A model generated the notes under the pieces. That model was given only the letters and a program-made list of their open reading frames with translations. It had not been told where the DNA came from and ran no database searches. Both the position numbers and the translations under genes were made by a program. This document shows positions 22,488 to 24,317 of a DNA stretch of 24,317 nt, piece by piece (position 1 is the stretch's first letter; the number at the start of each line of letters is the position of its first letter). Where the stretch lies: the NCBI GenBank assembly GCA_934202095.1, contig CAKPXN010000023.1, positions 1 through 24,317 of the forward strand. Direction: 5' to 3'. The DNA is from an uncultured Veillonella sp. GTDB taxonomy: Bacteria > Bacillota > Negativicutes > Veillonellales > Veillonellaceae.

Positions 22488-23762
22488 TTATATCAAGGAA
22501 TGTTGGTCAGAGGTAATAAAACGTCCACTGCTCTTAAATTCAGATTGATTATACGCACCTTCACCATGTTCACTAATGTCGATGCCCAAAGATTCGGCAC
22601 TAATGCTAACGCGCATATCCATAAATAGACTAACGACCTTGAAGATAATAATTGTACCGATGATAGCAAGAGCAATGGCTACAACGAGAGAAATCAATTG
22701 AGGAATGAGCAAGTTACCACCATAGAACAATCCATCTGCGCCATCAGGATTTACTGTAACCGTAGCAAATAGTCCTGTAGCAATTGCGCCCCACATGCCA
22801 CCTACACCGTGAATACCAAAGGCATCAAGAGAATCATCATAGCCAAACTTGCTCTTTAAAATTGCGACCGCCACATAGCAACAGATGGCGCCGATAAAGC
22901 CAATTGGAATCGCCGCTACAGGTGTTACAAAACCAGCTGCTGGCGTAATCGCAACAAGGCCCGATACGCCGCCAGATACGGCACCTAACACGGTTGGTTT
23001 ACCACGATGATATCGTTCTACCAATACCCAACCAACGATGCCGATAGCAGCAGACATTTGCGTCGTCAACACTGCATTTGCTGCCAATGGACCAGCCCCT
23101 AGAGCAGAACCGGCATTAAAGCCGAACCAGCCGAACCATAACATGGCACCGCCGAGGACGGTCATTGGCAAGTGATGCGGTAACATTGGCATGCGCCCAT
23201 AACCGCGGCGACGACCTAAGAGCAAACAAAGTACGAGACCTGATACCCCAGACAATACATGGATAACAAGACCACCTGCAAAGTCGAGTGCTCCTAGATT
23301 GGCGAGGAATCCACCGCCCCATACCCAATGGGCCATAGGATTATAAATGAGTACGGACCAAATCACAGCGAATACTACAAAGGGTGCAAAACGCATACGT
23401 CCCGTAATAGAACCGCTCATGATGGCTGGTGTGATAATAGCAAACATGCATTGAAATGCAATAAATGCCATTTCTGGAATATTCACACCTTCCATGATGC
23501 TATTCTCTGTGTCCATAAGACCAATTTTATTGAGGCTACCAATAATACCATGTACATCGTCACCAAAGATCAATGTGTAGCCTATGAGCATAAATTCTAC
23601 AGAAATCACACCTATCAGAAAGAAGCTCTGCATGATAGTGCTAAGTACGTTTTTACTCCGTGCCATACCTCCATAAAATAAGGCAAGCCCTGGTGTCATA
23701 AAAAACACCATAGCAGCCGCTATGAGTATCCATGCCGTATTACCTGTGTCGATACCTATCAT
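22488..23762 (-). CDS. amt: Ammonium transporter Amt
   Basis: This 424-residue trimeric inner-membrane ammonium channel has about 11 membrane segments. Pore residues sit where they do in E. coli AmtB: Phe103 in the external gate region, the twin histidines His168 (GGLVIHVLSG) and His318 (GIHGVGGMWGAI), and Asp160. The start MIGIDTGNTAWIL places the N-terminus outside without a long signal peptide. The C-terminal cytoplasmic tail contains the conserved LGIDISEHGEGAY element that contacts P-II proteins. AAAGGAG precedes the ATG. glnB follows after 72 bases. A strong terminator hairpin lies just upstream of the ribosome site. Confidence 0.95.
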   Translation of the reverse strand: MIGIDTGNTAWILIAAAMVFFMTPGLALFYGGMARSKNVLSTIMQSFFLIGVISVEFMLIGYTLIFGDDVHGIIGSLNKIGLMDTENSIMEGVNIPEMAFIAFQCMFAIITPAIMSGSITGRMRFAPFVVFAVIWSVLIYNPMAHWVWGGGFLANLGALDFAGGLVIHVLSGVSGLVLCLLLGRRRGYGRMPMLPHHLPMTVLGGAMLWFGWFGFNAGSALGAGPLAANAVLTTQMSAAIGIVGWVLVERYHRGKPTVLGAVSGGVSGLVAITPAAGFVTPVAAIPIGFIGAICCYVAVAILKSKFGYDDSLDAFGIHGVGGMWGAIATGLFATVTVNPDGADGLFYGGNLLIPQLISLVVAIALAIIGTIIIFKVVSLFMDMRVSISAESLGIDISEHGEGAYNQSEFKSSGRFITSDQHSLI

Positions 23763-23780
23763 AATAGACTCCTTTCATAT

Positions 23781-23820
23781 AAAAAGCGCCTAGTCTCAGA
23801 ATATTCTGAAAACTAGGCGC
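23781..23820 (-). terminator. Intrinsic terminator in the amt leader, next to the ribosome site
   Basis: GCGCCTAGT (23786-23794) pairs with ACTAGGCGC (23812-23820), and an inner TCAGAAT/ATTCTGA palindrome (23796-23809) extends the stem. On the minus strand it runs straight into TTTTTATATGAAAGGAG, so the T-tract is 5 bases before the amt ribosome binding site. The cstA transcript already has its own terminator upstream, which suggests regulated attenuation of amt. Confidence 0.75.
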
Positions 23821-23867
23821 CGTTACCTAACTATTTTATTATTGAGGTGTATCTCTACTAACATCCT

Positions 23868-23891
23868 ATAGCATATCTCCACATATGTCAA
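23868..23891 (-). promoter_or_regulatory. Candidate amt promoter
   Basis: On the minus strand, a consensus TTGACA (23886-23891) is followed by TATAGGAT, giving a -10 box at 15 to 17 bases spacing. It lies after the cstA terminator and about 110-120 bases before the amt start, leaving a leader that contains the hairpin at 23786-23820. Confidence 0.5.
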
Positions 23892-23954
23892 TAAATTCTA
23901 TAGAATATATAAAATGATAGATGTGATTAAATTTATATGCAAGTAAATAGAAAA

Positions 23955-23976
23955 CGCACCCACCACGGTGAGTGCG
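23955..23976 (-). terminator. Terminator downstream of cstA
   Basis: CGCACCCACC (23955-23964) pairs with GGTGAGTGCG (23967-23976), with one mismatch and a very short loop. On the minus strand it is followed by TTTTCTATTTAC. It begins 26 bases after the cstA stop codon. Confidence 0.75.
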
Positions 23977-24002
23977 CTTTCGTGTAGTATAGCAAATCAG
24001 AA

Positions 24003-24317
24003 TTATGCTTTTACTTCTTTACCGTATTTTACAAGGCTTTCAGCTTCGATTTCAGCTTGTGTACGGTAGTCTTGAGGCATGCTAGACAAGCGAATCCAAC
24101 TACGTACAGCTTCTACCAATACGATAAGGATCATGAGGAACATAGCCGCACTGAATGCTACTAGGATCCATTTACCAGCAGGAATGTAGCTGTTAAATAC
24201 GTTTTCAAAGTCCGCAGCGATAGCAACGATAGCCATAAGAATACAAGGAATACCTGTTACCCATGCATAACGTTTGCGGCCAAGTCGCATGATAACTGTA
24301 GTACCTACAGCCAATGT
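24003..24317 (-). CDS. cstA: CstA-family carrier (carbon starvation protein), C-terminal fragment
   Basis: The C-terminal 104 residues of a CstA/BtsT-type membrane protein are in the window; the rest lies beyond base 24317. Visible are the tail of one membrane segment (TLAVGTTVIMRLGRKRYAWV), two further segments, and a charged cytoplasmic end (WIRLSSMPQDYRTQAEIEAESLVKYG). The family imports pyruvate or peptides during carbon limitation. Full-length members have about 480-720 residues. The frame is open to the window edge, and the apparent start at 24314 is only an internal TTG. A terminator follows, so the gene is separate from amt. Confidence 0.75.
   Translation of the reverse strand, partial: TLAVGTTVIMRLGRKRYAWVTGIPCILMAIVAIAADFENVFNSYIPAGKWILVAFSAAMFLMILIVLVEAVRSWIRLSSMPQDYRTQAEIEAESLVKYGKEVKA

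Noticed and set aside
1..24317. Mobile elements, CRISPR arrays or phage genes
   Set aside because: No transposase, integrase, terminal repeats, regularly spaced repeats or phage structural genes were found on either strand.

Overview
The window looks like chromosome from a low-GC diderm Firmicute of the Negativicutes, most likely Veillonella or a close relative. This is inferred from sequence content, not from a search. The main clues are an exported protein built like the N-terminus of the SLH/coiled-coil porins that tether the Negativicute outer membrane, an AsmA-like inner-membrane protein, an [FeFe]-hydrogenase maturase (HydE), a CstA-type carrier, and AT-rich spacers with sigma-A-type promoters. 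Most genes lie on the minus strand. No insertion sequence, prophage, CRISPR array or integron was seen.

Region 1 (1-8160) is transport and amide hydrolysis. The left edge holds the 5' part of a minus-strand T-box leader whose gene lies outside the window. A plus-strand MFS exporter (249-1427) converges on a minus-strand operon of an AbgA-like M20 amidohydrolase, a carbamoylase/allantoate-type M20 hydrolase and a DcuC-family carrier. This resembles the hydrolase-plus-transporter logic of abgABT with different partners. A second operon carries a YhcH/NanQ-type anomerase and two tandem EamA transporters.

Region 2 (8278-15892) holds an EF-G paralogue with Tyr in place of the usual DTPGH histidine, a Yip1-like membrane protein, an overlapping cluster (unknown 203-aa protein, yaaA, hydE), and a two-gene unit of a barrel-less OmpM-like protein and the Nramp manganese importer mntH.

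Region 3 (15984-19881) has tRNA-Ser(GCT), a Dps ferritin whose promoter spacer is filled by a Fur-like box, cysE behind an operator-like inverted repeat and a leader terminator, queF coupled to an unknown membrane protein, and a secreted stalk-domain protein on the plus strand.

Region 4 (19978-24317) has a small exported Pro/Thr-rich protein, an AsmA-like gene split by a one-base frameshift in an A6 tract, glnB (P-II), amt behind a terminator lying next to its ribosome binding site, and the 3' end of cstA.

The recurrent theme is metal, oxidative and nutrient control (MntH, Dps, YaaA, CysE, Amt/GlnB), with several promoters followed by strong hairpins before the first codon. The best candidates for something undescribed are the cysE leader (attenuator or about 100-nt RNA), the amt leader terminator, the barrel-less OmpM-like protein next to mntH, and the A6 frameshift in the AsmA-like gene. 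No gap between genes exceeds 300 bases.
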